The notes beneath the pieces are model-generated. The model saw only the letters and a program-made list of their open reading frames with translations, was not told the DNA's origin and did no database searches. Source: Sphingobacteriales bacterium 50-39 (lineage in GTDB: Bacteria > Bacteroidota > Bacteroidia > Chitinophagales > Chitinophagaceae). Taken from it: a stretch of 64,000 nucleotides of DNA. Both the position numbers and the translations under genes were made by a program. Location: positions 62,001-126,000 of the forward strand of contig MKTZ01000016.1 of assembly GCA_001898505.1 (NCBI GenBank), in the 5' to 3' direction. Below, in pieces: positions 8,273 through 18,199 of this stretch (within the stretch, counting starts at the first letter, position 1; the number at the start of each line of letters is the position of its first letter).

Positions 8273-9286
8273 CTACCACACATTCTTAGGACACCAGTCC
8301 CCGTATTTATTACCGATAAGGAATCCTATAACTATCTCATGGGTCCCCTTGCTTATGGTGTTCAGCCGGGAAGTCGTGAGGTCATAAGAATACCCGATGT
8401 TGAAAGTATTGGATACGTTGAGACCCACCATGGCCGCAAAACCATCATAGGTCCGCATGCTGGCTCCTACCCATAACAGGTCCTGGTATTGCAGTTTGGT
8501 ATTGAAGTCTATCTGCACCGGCAGCGGGTCTACGTATTTTACCATCACGGAGGGTATCAGGTTATAGTCCTCGTCCAGAAGGATGCGATATCCTGCCTGC
8601 CCAAAAAAGTGCGGAACCAGTTTGCCGGGATTGGGGGCTACCCTGTCGGTAAACGCTATTTTCTCGGGTATGATCTGCTGTGCGGAAACTCCTACAAAAT
8701 AGTCGGCTGAATAGAGCCAGACACCCGCGTTGAAGTCGGGTTTGATCTTGTTCAGCTGGCCGCTGCTATAGACAACAGGATCCACCGGCACATCAAAGAA
8801 CAGCTTGCTCCTGTCAAGACCCAGCTGGCTGATGCCCGCGCCAAATCCCAATGCCAGGCTTGTACGGGTGGTGATACCCAGATGATAGGCATAGGTAAGA
8901 TAGGCTGAAAATCTGCTAAGGGGGCCTGTCCTGTCGTCCAGCACCTGCAGACCGATGCCATGATGTGGCTTGGCCGAAGAATAGTCATCCCAATAATCCT
9001 TACCTCGGGGGTTAAAGCCCGGCTTGTGAAAAGAGGTAATATTCTCCCTGTCGTCCTTTTTCCCGATGGGGCCATGAATGGTCAGATAGGTGGTAATGGG
9101 TGCATCCTGGACCCCTACCCACTGGTGGCGGTGACTGATCTTTACGTCGGTGTAGTTCTCGATGCCCGTAAGGGCGGGATTGAGGATATAGTTGTTGAGG
9201 ATATATTGCGTGTATTCGGGCTTCTGTTGTGCGCGCAACAGCGTTCCCATAAGCAAAAAGACAGTTATTGAAAAGGTCCTCATCAA
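8273..9286 (-). CDS. PorP/SprF-family type IX secretion system membrane protein
   Basis: A 337-residue protein with a signal peptide (MMRTFSITVFLLMGTLLRAQ) and the family N-terminus PEYTQYILNNYILNPALTG. A beta-barrel-like sequence follows, ending with the aromatic/terminal strand motif ETHEIVIGFLIG-like. PorP/SprF proteins sit in the outer membrane and attach specific T9SS cargo, often with type B sorting domains, to the cell surface. The T9SS substrate at the left end carries a type B domain, but they are not adjacent. It starts 18 bp after the stop of the WbqC-like gene and may be co-transcribed with it. Confidence 0.9.
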   Translation of the reverse strand: MMRTFSITVFLLMGTLLRAQQKPEYTQYILNNYILNPALTGIENYTDVKISHRHQWVGVQDAPITTYLTIHGPIGKKDDRENITSFHKPGFNPRGKDYWDDYSSAKPHHGIGLQVLDDRTGPLSRFSAYLTYAYHLGITTRTSLALGFGAGISQLGLDRSKLFFDVPVDPVVYSSGQLNKIKPDFNAGVWLYSADYFVGVSAQQIIPEKIAFTDRVAPNPGKLVPHFFGQAGYRILLDEDYNLIPSVMVKYVDPLPVQIDFNTKLQYQDLLWVGASMRTYDGFAAMVGLNVSNTFNIGYSYDLTTSRLNTISKGTHEIVIGFLIGNKYGDWCPKNVW

Positions 9287-9304
9287 AACTGAAATTTACG
9301 ACCT

Positions 9305-9925
9305 TCAGGCGATCTGCCCAAGTAAAGCTTTTGCCCGCTGCCCTTCGCAGAACAAAAGATCCAGGATAGAAAGATTGGGAATAAATCCCGTGATCTCTTC
9401 GAAAACCTGGCGATAGACTACGGGGGGCCACCGGGTGGTGTCCGTTATATTTTTGGGGAGGAGCTTTCCTCTCCAGTCCACCTTCTCTTCATATGCTGGC
9501 CGGTAGGCATCTGTCAGTGACACCGGGGCTGACAAGGAAAGAACCCGGCATGTCCATTCAAAACAGGCCAGGTTCCAATCCAACAGAAAATTATAAGACT
9601 GGCGATAAAGCTGGTCCAGCTCATCCCGGTAGAACTCGAACCAGGGGCTCCGACTATAGCAGGCAAGCAAGGTCTTCCAATGCTGGTCCTGCCAGCGATA
9701 GGTTCCCGCAATCTTCACATCCTTCATCAGCGTCTTTTGATCACGCCCTTTTTCCAGGGGAATGCTCAGATCCACACGCCCCTGGGACCCGGTGATCTGA
9801 CATCGGTTGCGAAAACTCATTTTCTGATAGAAATCATATTGTTCAAATAATATATTCGATGATCTATTTGAAGTTTTATAGTATATAATACTTGGAAAAT
9901 ATTGTAAATCAGATATTAAAGTCAT
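9305..9925 (-). CDS. WbqC-like family protein
   Basis: A 206-residue protein with the family features QYFPSI near the N-terminus, YDFYQKMSFRNRCQI, the LSIPLEKGR strand and the WQDQHWKTLLACYSRSPWFEFY segment. WbqC-like proteins occur in polysaccharide or glycan loci; their reaction is not firmly established. The ATG at 9925 is in very AT-rich DNA. The gene precedes the PorP/SprF-like gene on the same strand. Confidence 0.85.
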   Translation of the reverse strand: MTLISDLQYFPSIIYYKTSNRSSNILFEQYDFYQKMSFRNRCQITGSQGRVDLSIPLEKGRDQKTLMKDVKIAGTYRWQDQHWKTLLACYSRSPWFEFYRDELDQLYRQSYNFLLDWNLACFEWTCRVLSLSAPVSLTDAYRPAYEEKVDWRGKLLPKNITDTTRWPPVVYRQVFEEITGFIPNLSILDLLFCEGQRAKALLGQIA

Positions 9926-10083
9926 TTATTTATTATTTAACTACACTTTGTTTAAGTAAAGTAGAATAATAGGATCAGGATGTGTTTTCAAGTCCGGCGG
10001 ATGCAATAATATAAATTGGCGGTAAACAAATATAATGAACTTTATATCAACAAATTAAACAATTATTTATCCTGCTAATCAAG

Positions 10084-12432
10084 TTAGTCTGCTCTTTTAG
10101 AACGTTTTGCGGCTTTTTGCGGTCTGAAAGCCAAAGAAATTAGTAGTGCTGCTGCTCCAAAAAGCATATAGGAATGGGCGTTCCACCCTCCCTCTTTTAG
10201 GGTCATGGCGGCGGCGGCATAGGAGTCCTCTGAAGGGAGGGGGCTCCCCTCTTCGGCCCGGGTCAGGTCCCAGTCGGCCGCTCCTTTACCCGTGAGATGG
10301 GTCAGCATTTCCAGCTCATCCTTTCGCCGCTCTTTTAGTTCATCAAGGTATTTCTTCCCCGCCGGGCAGTTCAGGTCCCCGGTGGCCGGATGGGTAATGA
10401 TATACCGCGCCTGGAAGTTTTCCGTATTGGCCGTCTCCTGGAAGAGCAGGTCCTGTGGGAAGGCCTTCCGATTGTACCGAAAATGAAGGCGGGTGAAATG
10501 AACATTTTCCGACAGGTCCTCCTCATCTTCCTGCTGGCCACCTACCCACCATACCCCGGCCTGCACCAGGTCCTGACGGGAGGGGGCAACGGCGACACAG
10601 GGATCGCATTTCAGATAGCTTTTGGGACTGACATCCCAGGCATACTCCAGCATCGCCACGGACTTGCCCTCCATCTTCCACTGATGCTGAAAAAGGTTGG
10701 AATAGAAATTCGAGAAGTTATTCTGCACGAACAGGGGAATATTCTTTCCGGTGGGCAGGGAGACGGTGCGATAGTTGGCGCATTCGATCCTGCCCTTTTT
10801 GCTGAACGCATATACGATCATATCCTGGTCTCCATCCGAATTGGCCATACCCAACCGGATGGGCAGCATGAACCGGGGGCTCTCGAAAGAGATCTGTATC
10901 GGGCGCAGGAAATTACCCGGCAGCTTTTTCTTTTCCTCCTCGTTCACTTTCACCACAAAGAATTTCAGGTTGCTTTTGATATAGGGATCCAGCACCTCTT
11001 CTGCCCCTTCCGGGATCTTATACCCATTCCCGATAAGCCAGGTCTTCAGCCCCTGGGATTCTTTGGCGCTGAGGATAAGGATATCGTATTCACCGACCAG
11101 GTACTTGGCTTCTATTTTCACGCCAAGGTCCTTTTTCTTTACCGTGCCGTATCCGGTGACGACGACATCGTTCATCTGAACTCCGGCCACTCTTCCCTGC
11201 AGCTCGTACAGTATGGGGTTACAGGGGTCGTTATCATAATACTCCACCAGCCGCGGCTGGCTATAGTCATTCAGGGTCTGAAATATCTTTTGGTCCACCA
11301 CTTTTATATCCTTTTTACCCAGGACCACCGGTACGGGCACCACCATGGCAAAATCTTTCAGATCGCCCTTGAAATCGTTGTACATGGTGATGGTATTCCT
11401 CTCCCCGTCGTGTACGATGATGACCTGGGAGGTCTTGTTCTTCAACGTACCGTCGGCCTTGCTGACATAGAACCCGCAGAATGCGGCGGCATCATGGCTG
11501 ATCATGGTGACCAGGATCACCACGGCGGCAGCCCTTCTCATCCTGCCACGCATATCCTCCCGCGGAGAGGTCCGACGATCCTCCCGCCCGGATGCGGGAA
11601 GCAAAGGAAGGGGGTCGGACGACCATTTGAATGGTCTGGCCTTGAATATCCTGTCCAGGACGGGAACAAGCGGCGCCACCGCCACCATTACCCATATCGA
11701 TGTATTGTACTTCCATTCGTATGCGGCAAGGTAGAAGGATATCACGGCAATGAGTGATGCCCAAAGGACTCTCCCAGCCGGATGATCGGGTGAAGTGCGG
11801 GGATCGCTGATCATAAAAAAGGCGAATATGAGCAGGCTGCCTGTCGTAATGGAATAAAGGAAGTGATCCATGGGCCATCCCAGCGCATAGACCTGCCGCC
11901 ACCAGGTGAGAAAGAAAAAGGTCAGCAGGAAGGCAAGGCTGGTATCCAGCTTCTGGACCCTGGTCACGACGATGGTCCCCACAACGATGGTAAAGAAGAA
12001 TAATACGATGTCGCTGCCCCATTGACCCGGGGACAACCAGGCATCCTTTGAAAGGAGGAGCGTCGCTACGATGCCAAAAGCGGAAGGGTTGAAAATATGC
12101 TTGCCCCTGATACGGATGATGTATTTGGAAGTCACTGTCAGTCCCGCAGCCAGCAGGCTGGTATACCAATGTCCTGTTTTTAGCAGCAGGCAAAGGCTCA
12201 TGGCGCTGACAAGCGCGCTCAATCCCCAGGAACGCCAGGCTGCAAGGCCAGGCCACTTCTTCTGACGGACCCCTTCCGCCAGGTAGTTAAAGATCAACGC
12301 TCCTGCAATGCTAAAAAAGTAATGGTCCCACTCTGCTGTCCATCCCAGCCATAAAAGTCCATAAGACATGAATACAAGCTGGAAGCAAAGCTGGAAATAA
12401 CGGGGGTCGAAGGCAATCTTTTTAACGGGCAT
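10084..12432 (-). CDS. RnfD/NqrB-like membrane domain fused to a DUF2330 domain
   Basis: A single 782-residue frame. Residues 1-270 form about eight transmembrane helices resembling the RnfD/NqrB family (HIFNPSAFGIV, MISDPRTSP). Residues 298-317 look like a signal peptide (MRRAAAVVILVTMISHDAAA). A DUF2330 domain follows (about 318-680: FAMVVPVPV, VGEYDILILSAKES, LPIRLGMANSDGDQD, CDPCVA). A C-terminal helix (about 757-772) ends the chain. The two halves look like neighbouring genes joined in frame; internal starts at 11553 or 11541 could still make DUF2330 alone. Residues 411-437 contain LQGRVAGVQ and VVVTGYGTVKKKDLG, a SusC-plug-like stretch unexpected here. The function is unknown; electron transport is not shown, as no other rnf/nqr gene is present. 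Confidence 0.8.
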   Translation of the reverse strand: MPVKKIAFDPRYFQLCFQLVFMSYGLLWLGWTAEWDHYFFSIAGALIFNYLAEGVRQKKWPGLAAWRSWGLSALVSAMSLCLLLKTGHWYTSLLAAGLTVTSKYIIRIRGKHIFNPSAFGIVATLLLSKDAWLSPGQWGSDIVLFFFTIVVGTIVVTRVQKLDTSLAFLLTFFFLTWWRQVYALGWPMDHFLYSITTGSLLIFAFFMISDPRTSPDHPAGRVLWASLIAVISFYLAAYEWKYNTSIWVMVAVAPLVPVLDRIFKARPFKWSSDPLPLLPASGREDRRTSPREDMRGRMRRAAAVVILVTMISHDAAAFCGFYVSKADGTLKNKTSQVIIVHDGERNTITMYNDFKGDLKDFAMVVPVPVVLGKKDIKVVDQKIFQTLNDYSQPRLVEYYDNDPCNPILYELQGRVAGVQMNDVVVTGYGTVKKKDLGVKIEAKYLVGEYDILILSAKESQGLKTWLIGNGYKIPEGAEEVLDPYIKSNLKFFVVKVNEEEKKKLPGNFLRPIQISFESPRFMLPIRLGMANSDGDQDMIVYAFSKKGRIECANYRTVSLPTGKNIPLFVQNNFSNFYSNLFQHQWKMEGKSVAMLEYAWDVSPKSYLKCDPCVAVAPSRQDLVQAGVWWVGGQQEDEEDLSENVHFTRLHFRYNRKAFPQDLLFQETANTENFQARYIITHPATGDLNCPAGKKYLDELKERRKDELEMLTHLTGKGAADWDLTRAEEGSPLPSEDSYAAAAMTLKEGGWNAHSYMLFGAAALLISLAFRPQKAAKRSKRAD

Positions 12433-12477
12433 AACGGTTCATTTAAGTCAATGATTCCGTCATGCCCGCCATTACAT

Positions 12478-12507
12478 AAAAAAGGGCCGCGTTAGCAGCC
12501 CTTTTTT
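12478..12507. terminator. intrinsic terminator of the RND efflux operon
   Basis: AAAAAAGGGC (12478-12487) pairs with GCCCTTTTTT (12498-12507) around a short inner GC pair. The hairpin directly follows the stop of the RND gene on the minus strand and is flanked by A and T runs on both sides, so it may work in either direction. Confidence 0.85.
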
Positions 12508-12508
12508 C

Positions 12509-15500
12509 TTATTCAGCCAAACTTGGCCTTTGCCTTCGCAGCTCTTCCAATTTCTTTTTACCATAGGCCGCTCGTGTGATCACCACGAAAAGCACGGGTA
12601 CGATAAAGATAGCCAACCCGGTCGCGGCAAGCATCCCCCCGAGTACGGTGAACCCGATGGTATTACGGGCGACGGCGCCCGCTCCGGTGGCGATTACCAG
12701 GGGCATTACCCCCAGGATAAAGGCCAATGAGGTCATGAGGATGGGGCGCAGACGCAGCTGTACCGCCTGTAGTGTAGCCGTTGTAAGCTGTACTCCTCTA
12801 TCCACCCTTTCCTTGGCAAATTCCACGATCAGGATGGCATTCTTGGCCGCCAGACCGATGAGGGTGATCAACCCGATCTGTGCATATACGTTATTGGTCA
12901 GGCGAGGCACAAAGGTCAATGTCAGGATAGCGCCGAATATACCGATGGGCACTGCCAGCAATACGGAGAATGGCACAGACCAGCTCTCGTACAGCGCCGA
13001 GAGGAAGAGGAATACGAATAGCACGGACAGGGAAAAGATATAGACGGTGCTGGAGCCCGACTCGATCTCCTGCTTGCTCAATCCGGCAAACTCATAGCCA
13101 TACCCCTCCGGTAGAACCTGTGCCGCCACTTCCTGCAGGGCCTTAATGGCCTGGCCGCTGCTATAGCCGGGCTTGGCGCCTCCATTGATCTCGGCCGTGC
13201 GGAAGATATTGAAGTGGGATATCAGGGGAGCGCTCTCCGTCATCTTATAATTGACCACGGTGCTCAGCGGGATCATCTGCTGGCTATTGTTGCGAACATA
13301 ATACCCCCCGATGTCGGATATATCGTTTCTGTATAAGGTATCGGCCTGCGCCACGACGTGGAAGTTACGGCCATAGATGGTAAAATCATTGATATAGCTG
13401 CTGCCCAGGTACATTTGTAAAGTCGTGTATACGTCTGCAAGAGATACGCCTAATTTTTTACACTTGTCCCTGTCCACTGTCACGGCGTAGCTGGGGGTAT
13501 GCGCGGTGAAGAAGCTGAATGCCTGCCCGATCTCGGGACGCTTGTTCACCTCTGCCACAAAGCTGCGGACCACTCGTTCGAATGTCGGCAGGTCGTCATT
13601 GCTTTGCCGTTGCTCCAACTCGAAGGTGAAGCCGCCTGTCTGTCCCAGGCCAGGGATGGCGGGGGGGGAGATCACCACCACATTGGCCTCTTTGAAGACA
13701 GCAAATCGTTTGCGCATCTCGGTCATGATGCCGTCCAGCTGCAAGGCTTTGTCCTCGCGCTGGCTCCAGGGCTTCAGCTGGCAAAAGATGGTACCGCTGT
13801 TGGACTTGGTGGCAAAGGTCACTACGTTCAGACCGCCCAGCGCGGCATAGTGCGCCACACCGGGGATACTGTCGATGACCTTCATCATGCTGTCCAGGAC
13901 CTTTAAGCTCCGGCTGGTAGACGCCGCTTCGGGGATCTCGTAGGTGACATACACACGTCCTTCATCCTCGGTAGGTATAAAGGCGGTGGGTTTTTTCTTA
14001 AAGAGGAACAAAGCGCCGACGACGATACAGGCCAGCAGGACAAGGGCCAGGGGGGCACGCTTGATCCATCCCCGGACATTGTTGGTATAGCGGATCGACA
14101 CCCGGTGGAACCAGGTATTGAAATGATAGAAGAATTTGTTCAGACCGCGTGACTCTTTTGTCAGGTGCATGGGCTTCAACAGCAGCGTGCAAAGTGCCGG
14201 AGTCAGCGACAGGGCCACAAAGGCGGACAGCAGCACGGAAATGGCGATGGTGATGGCAAACTGCTGGTACAGCCGTCCGGTGATGCCGGGGATGAAGCCA
14301 ACGGGCACGAACACGGCCGCCAGGATGAGGGCAATAGCTACTACCGGTCCGGAGATATCGGCCATCGCCCGCTGCGTAGCTTCCTTCGCCGAAAGCTTTT
14401 CTTCATCCATATAATGCTGTACGGCCTCCACCACTACGATGGCGTCATCCACCACGATACCGATGGCCAGTACAAAGCCGAACATGGTCAGGGTATTGAT
14501 AGTAAAGCCCAATGGGATGAACAAAATAAATGTCCCGATGATCGACACGGGGATGGCCAGTACGGGAATAAGGGTGGCCCTCCAGCTTTGCAGGAAGAGG
14601 AATACCACCAGCACCACCAGTCCAAGCGCTTCCAGCAAGGTGTCCACCACTTCGCTGATGGATACCTGTACAACGCTGACGGATTCGAAGGGAACTACAT
14701 AATCTACACCGGCCGGGAAGTATTTTTTAAGGGCGTCCATGGCCTTGTATACGCCTTCTGCCGTTGCAAGGGCATTGCTGCCGGGAGCCTGGTATACCAG
14801 CAGATAGCTGGCCCTTTTGTGGTCTACAAAGGAGTTGCTGGCATAGCTGAACTTGCCCAGTTGTATGCGTGCAACATCTTTCAGATAGACGATGGACCCA
14901 TTCTGTGTATTGCCGCGGATGACGATGTCTCCGAACTCTTTTTCCGAGCTCAACCGGCTGTTGGTGAATACGGTGTATTCAAAAGAGGAAGTCGGTTCCT
15001 GGGGTGGCACGCCTACCGAGCCGGCGGCGATCTGCAGGTTCTGCTCCTGGATAGCGTTGGTAACATCCTGCGCCGTCAGTCCTAATTGCGCCATTTTATC
15101 CGTCTTCAGCCAGATACGCATGCTGAAATCATCGGCGCGGGTGAAGACGTCACCCACTCCCTTGACCCGAAGCAAGGCATCCCGAACGAATATATTAGTA
15201 TAGTTATCCAGGAAAGGAACGCCGTGTGATCCATTGGGTGAATACATCGCCACCAGCATAAGGATGCTGGGATTTCTTTTGCGGGTGATGATCCCCAGGT
15301 TCTTTACTACGGCTGGCAGCGGCGGAGTAGCGATACCTACCCTGTTCTGAATATCCAGGGCGGCAATATCCACATTGGTACCGACGTCCAGGGTGACGGT
15401 AATGGTGGACTGTCCGTTGTTGGTGCTATTGCTCTGCATATAGGTCATGCCCGGCACACCGTTGATCTGTGTCTCGATGGGCGTGGTCACCGTCTGCTCC

Positions 15501-15673
15501 ACTGTCTGGGCATCTGCGCCTGTAAAGTTGCTCGTCACCTGCACGGTAGCCGGTGTGATATCCGGATACTGGCTCACCGGCAGATTGAAGATGGCCAGCA
15601 CCCCTACGATCAAAATAACCAGTGATATAACGATAGCCGTTACCGGCCGTTTGATAAAAGTATCTGCAATCAT
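12509..15673 (-). CDS. RND-family efflux transporter permease (HAE1/AcrB type)
   Basis: A 1054-residue inner-membrane pump of usual length, with the N-terminus MIADTFIKRPVTAIVISLVI and 12 expected transmembrane helices in two repeats. Helix 4 holds the adjacent acidic residues of the proton relay (VVDDAIVVVEA, about 404-414). Large periplasmic loops follow helices 1 and 7. It exports hydrophobic or amphiphilic compounds with the adaptor and outer-membrane channel encoded immediately upstream. Substrate range cannot be predicted. It is the last gene of the operon. Confidence 0.96.
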   Translation of the reverse strand: MIADTFIKRPVTAIVISLVILIVGVLAIFNLPVSQYPDITPATVQVTSNFTGADAQTVEQTVTTPIETQINGVPGMTYMQSNSTNNGQSTITVTLDVGTNVDIAALDIQNRVGIATPPLPAVVKNLGIITRKRNPSILMLVAMYSPNGSHGVPFLDNYTNIFVRDALLRVKGVGDVFTRADDFSMRIWLKTDKMAQLGLTAQDVTNAIQEQNLQIAAGSVGVPPQEPTSSFEYTVFTNSRLSSEKEFGDIVIRGNTQNGSIVYLKDVARIQLGKFSYASNSFVDHKRASYLLVYQAPGSNALATAEGVYKAMDALKKYFPAGVDYVVPFESVSVVQVSISEVVDTLLEALGLVVLVVFLFLQSWRATLIPVLAIPVSIIGTFILFIPLGFTINTLTMFGFVLAIGIVVDDAIVVVEAVQHYMDEEKLSAKEATQRAMADISGPVVAIALILAAVFVPVGFIPGITGRLYQQFAITIAISVLLSAFVALSLTPALCTLLLKPMHLTKESRGLNKFFYHFNTWFHRVSIRYTNNVRGWIKRAPLALVLLACIVVGALFLFKKKPTAFIPTEDEGRVYVTYEIPEAASTSRSLKVLDSMMKVIDSIPGVAHYAALGGLNVVTFATKSNSGTIFCQLKPWSQREDKALQLDGIMTEMRKRFAVFKEANVVVISPPAIPGLGQTGGFTFELEQRQSNDDLPTFERVVRSFVAEVNKRPEIGQAFSFFTAHTPSYAVTVDRDKCKKLGVSLADVYTTLQMYLGSSYINDFTIYGRNFHVVAQADTLYRNDISDIGGYYVRNNSQQMIPLSTVVNYKMTESAPLISHFNIFRTAEINGGAKPGYSSGQAIKALQEVAAQVLPEGYGYEFAGLSKQEIESGSSTVYIFSLSVLFVFLFLSALYESWSVPFSVLLAVPIGIFGAILTLTFVPRLTNNVYAQIGLITLIGLAAKNAILIVEFAKERVDRGVQLTTATLQAVQLRLRPILMTSLAFILGVMPLVIATGAGAVARNTIGFTVLGGMLAATGLAIFIVPVLFVVITRAAYGKKKLEELRRQRPSLAE

Positions 15674-15699
15674 AGTCTTAGTCTGTTGTCTGTTGATGA

Positions 15700-16848
15700 T
15701 TATTTGCCTTGTGGTGCGCCTGCCTGTGCCGGTGGTTTAGCTCCCGGTGTTCCTACCTGTACTTTGACCCCGTCCCTGATCTTCTGAACGCCTTCGGTCA
15801 CTACCTTCTCCCCCGCCTGTACCCCATCCCGGGCCACGATCTTATCCCCTACACGGGCGCCCAGCTGGACCTTGCGTTGTGACACCTTGCTGCTGTCGCC
15901 AACTATAAATACGAAATTTTCCCCCATCTGCTCGATCACTGACTTGAAAGGAATGAGGATGCTGCCAATAGCGCCTTTGTTCTCTACCCTTACGTTGCCG
16001 GTGACACCGGGGCGAAGTGCGTTCTTTGGATTGGGAAAGGTAAGACGCGCCTTGATCGTACCTGTCGTGGGATCCACGGCACGATCTAAAAGCAGGATAC
16101 GACCGGGGAAAGGATAAACAGAGCCATCCGGCTGTACGAATGTAAAGGTCGAATCATTAGCCGCGGGCTTCTGCTGCAGCAATGCGGAAAATCGGGGTAT
16201 CTTTTTTTCGTCCAATGCCACGTCTACGGCCAGCGGGTTGTCGGATGAGACGGTGTTCAGCAAGGTCTGCGGGTAGACGGCGGTCCCAAGCTTCACCTGG
16301 GAAATACCGATGGTACCGTCAAAAGGCGCATAGATCATAGAATATTTCAGACTGGTCTGCACGCTGGAGACGTTCGCCTGTGCTGCCTCTACCTGGCGTT
16401 TGTTGGCTTCCAGATCGGCCAGCGCATGATCCAGGGTCTGCCTGGCAATGGCATCCTTTTGCGAAAGGTCGGTATACCGGTCGGCATCCTGCTGCGATTT
16501 GGCCAGGTTGGCTTTGGCAACATTCAGATTGGCAACAGCTGCCTCGTATTGCGCCTTGTACTGCTGCTGGTCTATCTCGTACAAAGGTTCGCCCTTACGC
16601 ACATGTTGTCCGTCCTGAAAAAAGATATGGGTGATATTACCCGACACCTGCGGCTTGATATCCACCTGATTTAATGCTGCTACCGTCGCAGGATACTCAT
16701 CATAATAGGTCGCGTCGCCTGTGGCTGCCGTGTACACTCCTACCGCAGCGGGCGGAGGCGTCGCAGGACCCGCGGGCTTATCATTACCGCAAGCCATTAA
16801 TCCGGATACGATGATCATTAGTCCTGTCCAACGAGTAATATTTTCCAT
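15700..16848 (-). CDS. RND efflux periplasmic adaptor (membrane fusion protein), lipoprotein
   Basis: A 382-residue adaptor with a lipobox (GLMACGN, Cys20). It has a barrel-sandwich lipoyl half (VDIKPQVSGNITHIFFQDGQ), a helical hairpin (about 95-165, LNVAKANLAKSQQDADRY), a second lipoyl half (YAPFDGTIG) and a beta-barrel with the family motif LFPNP-like FPNPKNALRPG. It links the RND pump to the TolC-like channel. It lies 26 bp before the pump gene and 25 bp after the channel gene. Confidence 0.95.
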   Translation of the reverse strand: MENITRWTGLMIIVSGLMACGNDKPAGPATPPPAAVGVYTAATGDATYYDEYPATVAALNQVDIKPQVSGNITHIFFQDGQHVRKGEPLYEIDQQQYKAQYEAAVANLNVAKANLAKSQQDADRYTDLSQKDAIARQTLDHALADLEANKRQVEAAQANVSSVQTSLKYSMIYAPFDGTIGISQVKLGTAVYPQTLLNTVSSDNPLAVDVALDEKKIPRFSALLQQKPAANDSTFTFVQPDGSVYPFPGRILLLDRAVDPTTGTIKARLTFPNPKNALRPGVTGNVRVENKGAIGSILIPFKSVIEQMGENFVFIVGDSSKVSQRKVQLGARVGDKIVARDGVQAGEKVVTEGVQKIRDGVKVQVGTPGAKPPAQAGAPQGK

Positions 16849-16873
16849 ATAATTACAGTGATTTTTTGCTTGA

Positions 16874-18199
16874 TTAATATTTGATAGTGCCTAAAGCCTT
16901 TTGTACATCCAGCTTGCTGCTCAACACCTCGTACAGTGCGTTGGAGAAATTGGACTCTGCGGTACGAAGGTCCGTCTCAGCCGTGATCTTCTCGAGATAG
17001 GCCTTGATGCCGCTGCGGTACTGAAGATCGATGGTATTGTACACATCCCGCGCCAGCGCCAGGTTATCCTTCAATGTATAATAGTTGTAAAGATTGCTTT
17101 TGTAGGTAGCCAGGGCCTGCGCGTATTCCGTGCTGATGTAGTTCTGCAGGTTGACGATGTCCCAGTCCATGCGGGTCACCTGCAGCTCGGCGACCTTGAT
17201 ATTCTGCGTTCTTTTTGTGCCCTGAAAAATAGGAACCGTAAGCTGGATGCCCGCATAGGAGTTCGGAAAATCCTGTTTGTACAGTTTGGAGAACTGATCA
17301 TTGAAATAATAAAGGTTATATGCGCCAAATGCCGATAAGGAAGGTATATAGCTCCATTTTTCATATTTCAGGTCTGCCTGCTGCAATTTCTTTTGTGTCA
17401 GCAGCGACTGGTATTCTATCCGCTTGTTATAGTCCACAGTAGCCGTTGTGTCGATATAGATATCGGCTTCCATCTGGACGCTGTCGTATACCAGGTGGAT
17501 ACTGTCCTTTGAAGTATAGCCCATCAATGCTTCCAGGGCCGTGTACTTGGCCTTTAAAGCCTCTTCATTGGCCTTGCGCTGCGCCCTGGAATTGTTCAGG
17601 GAAATAGTAGCCCGTTTATAATCCGTCTTGTCCACGATCCCGCCCTGGTATTGATTATACGTATCCTTGAGATTCCTATCCAGACGCGCGATATCGATAT
17701 CCAGCACCTGGATGGCCCTTTGTGTCAGCAGCACATCGTAGAAGGCCTTGCTGACATTTACCACCAGGTTGATCTTATCCGTGGCGGTATACTGCCGAGA
17801 GAGCTTCAGGGCATCATTCTTTGTCCTGCTGGCCAGCAAGACATCCCTGTTAAAGATGTTCTGGGTAAGCCCGAGATTGATAAGGGATGTGTTATAGGCT
17901 CCGCTGGGAAGTGCTCCGCTGCTGGTATAAAAAGTCTGCAGATGAAAGGTATTCTGATAATTGGCGTTGAGGTTCAGCTGGGGGAGCCAGTCGGCCAGCT
18001 TGCTGCGGATCTGTCTGTCGGTGATCTGCTCATCCAGCAGCGCCTGCTGTATAAGGGGATAATGTTTCAGCGCAAAATCCACTACCTGTGGCAACGTTGC
18101 CTGTTGTAATACCGTATCGGGAGTTTTTTGGGCGTGGGCCTCCGGAAATAAAACGATCAATCCACTGCTGATGAATAATGCATATAATATTTTTCTCAT
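16874..18199 (-). CDS. TolC-family outer-membrane efflux channel
   Basis: A 441-residue protein with a signal peptide (MRKILYALFISSGLIVLFPEAHAQ) and two OEP repeats made of long helices and beta hairpins. LPQLNLNANYQ and IPSLSAFGAYNLYY are at equivalent positions in the two halves. It forms the trimeric outer-membrane duct of the tripartite pump and is the first gene of the operon, downstream of a tandem palindrome that probably serves as operator. Confidence 0.94.
   Translation of the reverse strand: MRKILYALFISSGLIVLFPEAHAQKTPDTVLQQATLPQVVDFALKHYPLIQQALLDEQITDRQIRSKLADWLPQLNLNANYQNTFHLQTFYTSSGALPSGAYNTSLINLGLTQNIFNRDVLLASRTKNDALKLSRQYTATDKINLVVNVSKAFYDVLLTQRAIQVLDIDIARLDRNLKDTYNQYQGGIVDKTDYKRATISLNNSRAQRKANEEALKAKYTALEALMGYTSKDSIHLVYDSVQMEADIYIDTTATVDYNKRIEYQSLLTQKKLQQADLKYEKWSYIPSLSAFGAYNLYYFNDQFSKLYKQDFPNSYAGIQLTVPIFQGTKRTQNIKVAELQVTRMDWDIVNLQNYISTEYAQALATYKSNLYNYYTLKDNLALARDVYNTIDLQYRSGIKAYLEKITAETDLRTAESNFSNALYEVLSSKLDVQKALGTIKY

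Noticed and set aside
10390-11757. Long open frame on the plus strand opposite the RnfD/DUF2330 fusion
   Set aside because: Antisense shadow; the minus-strand frame has clear domain motifs throughout.
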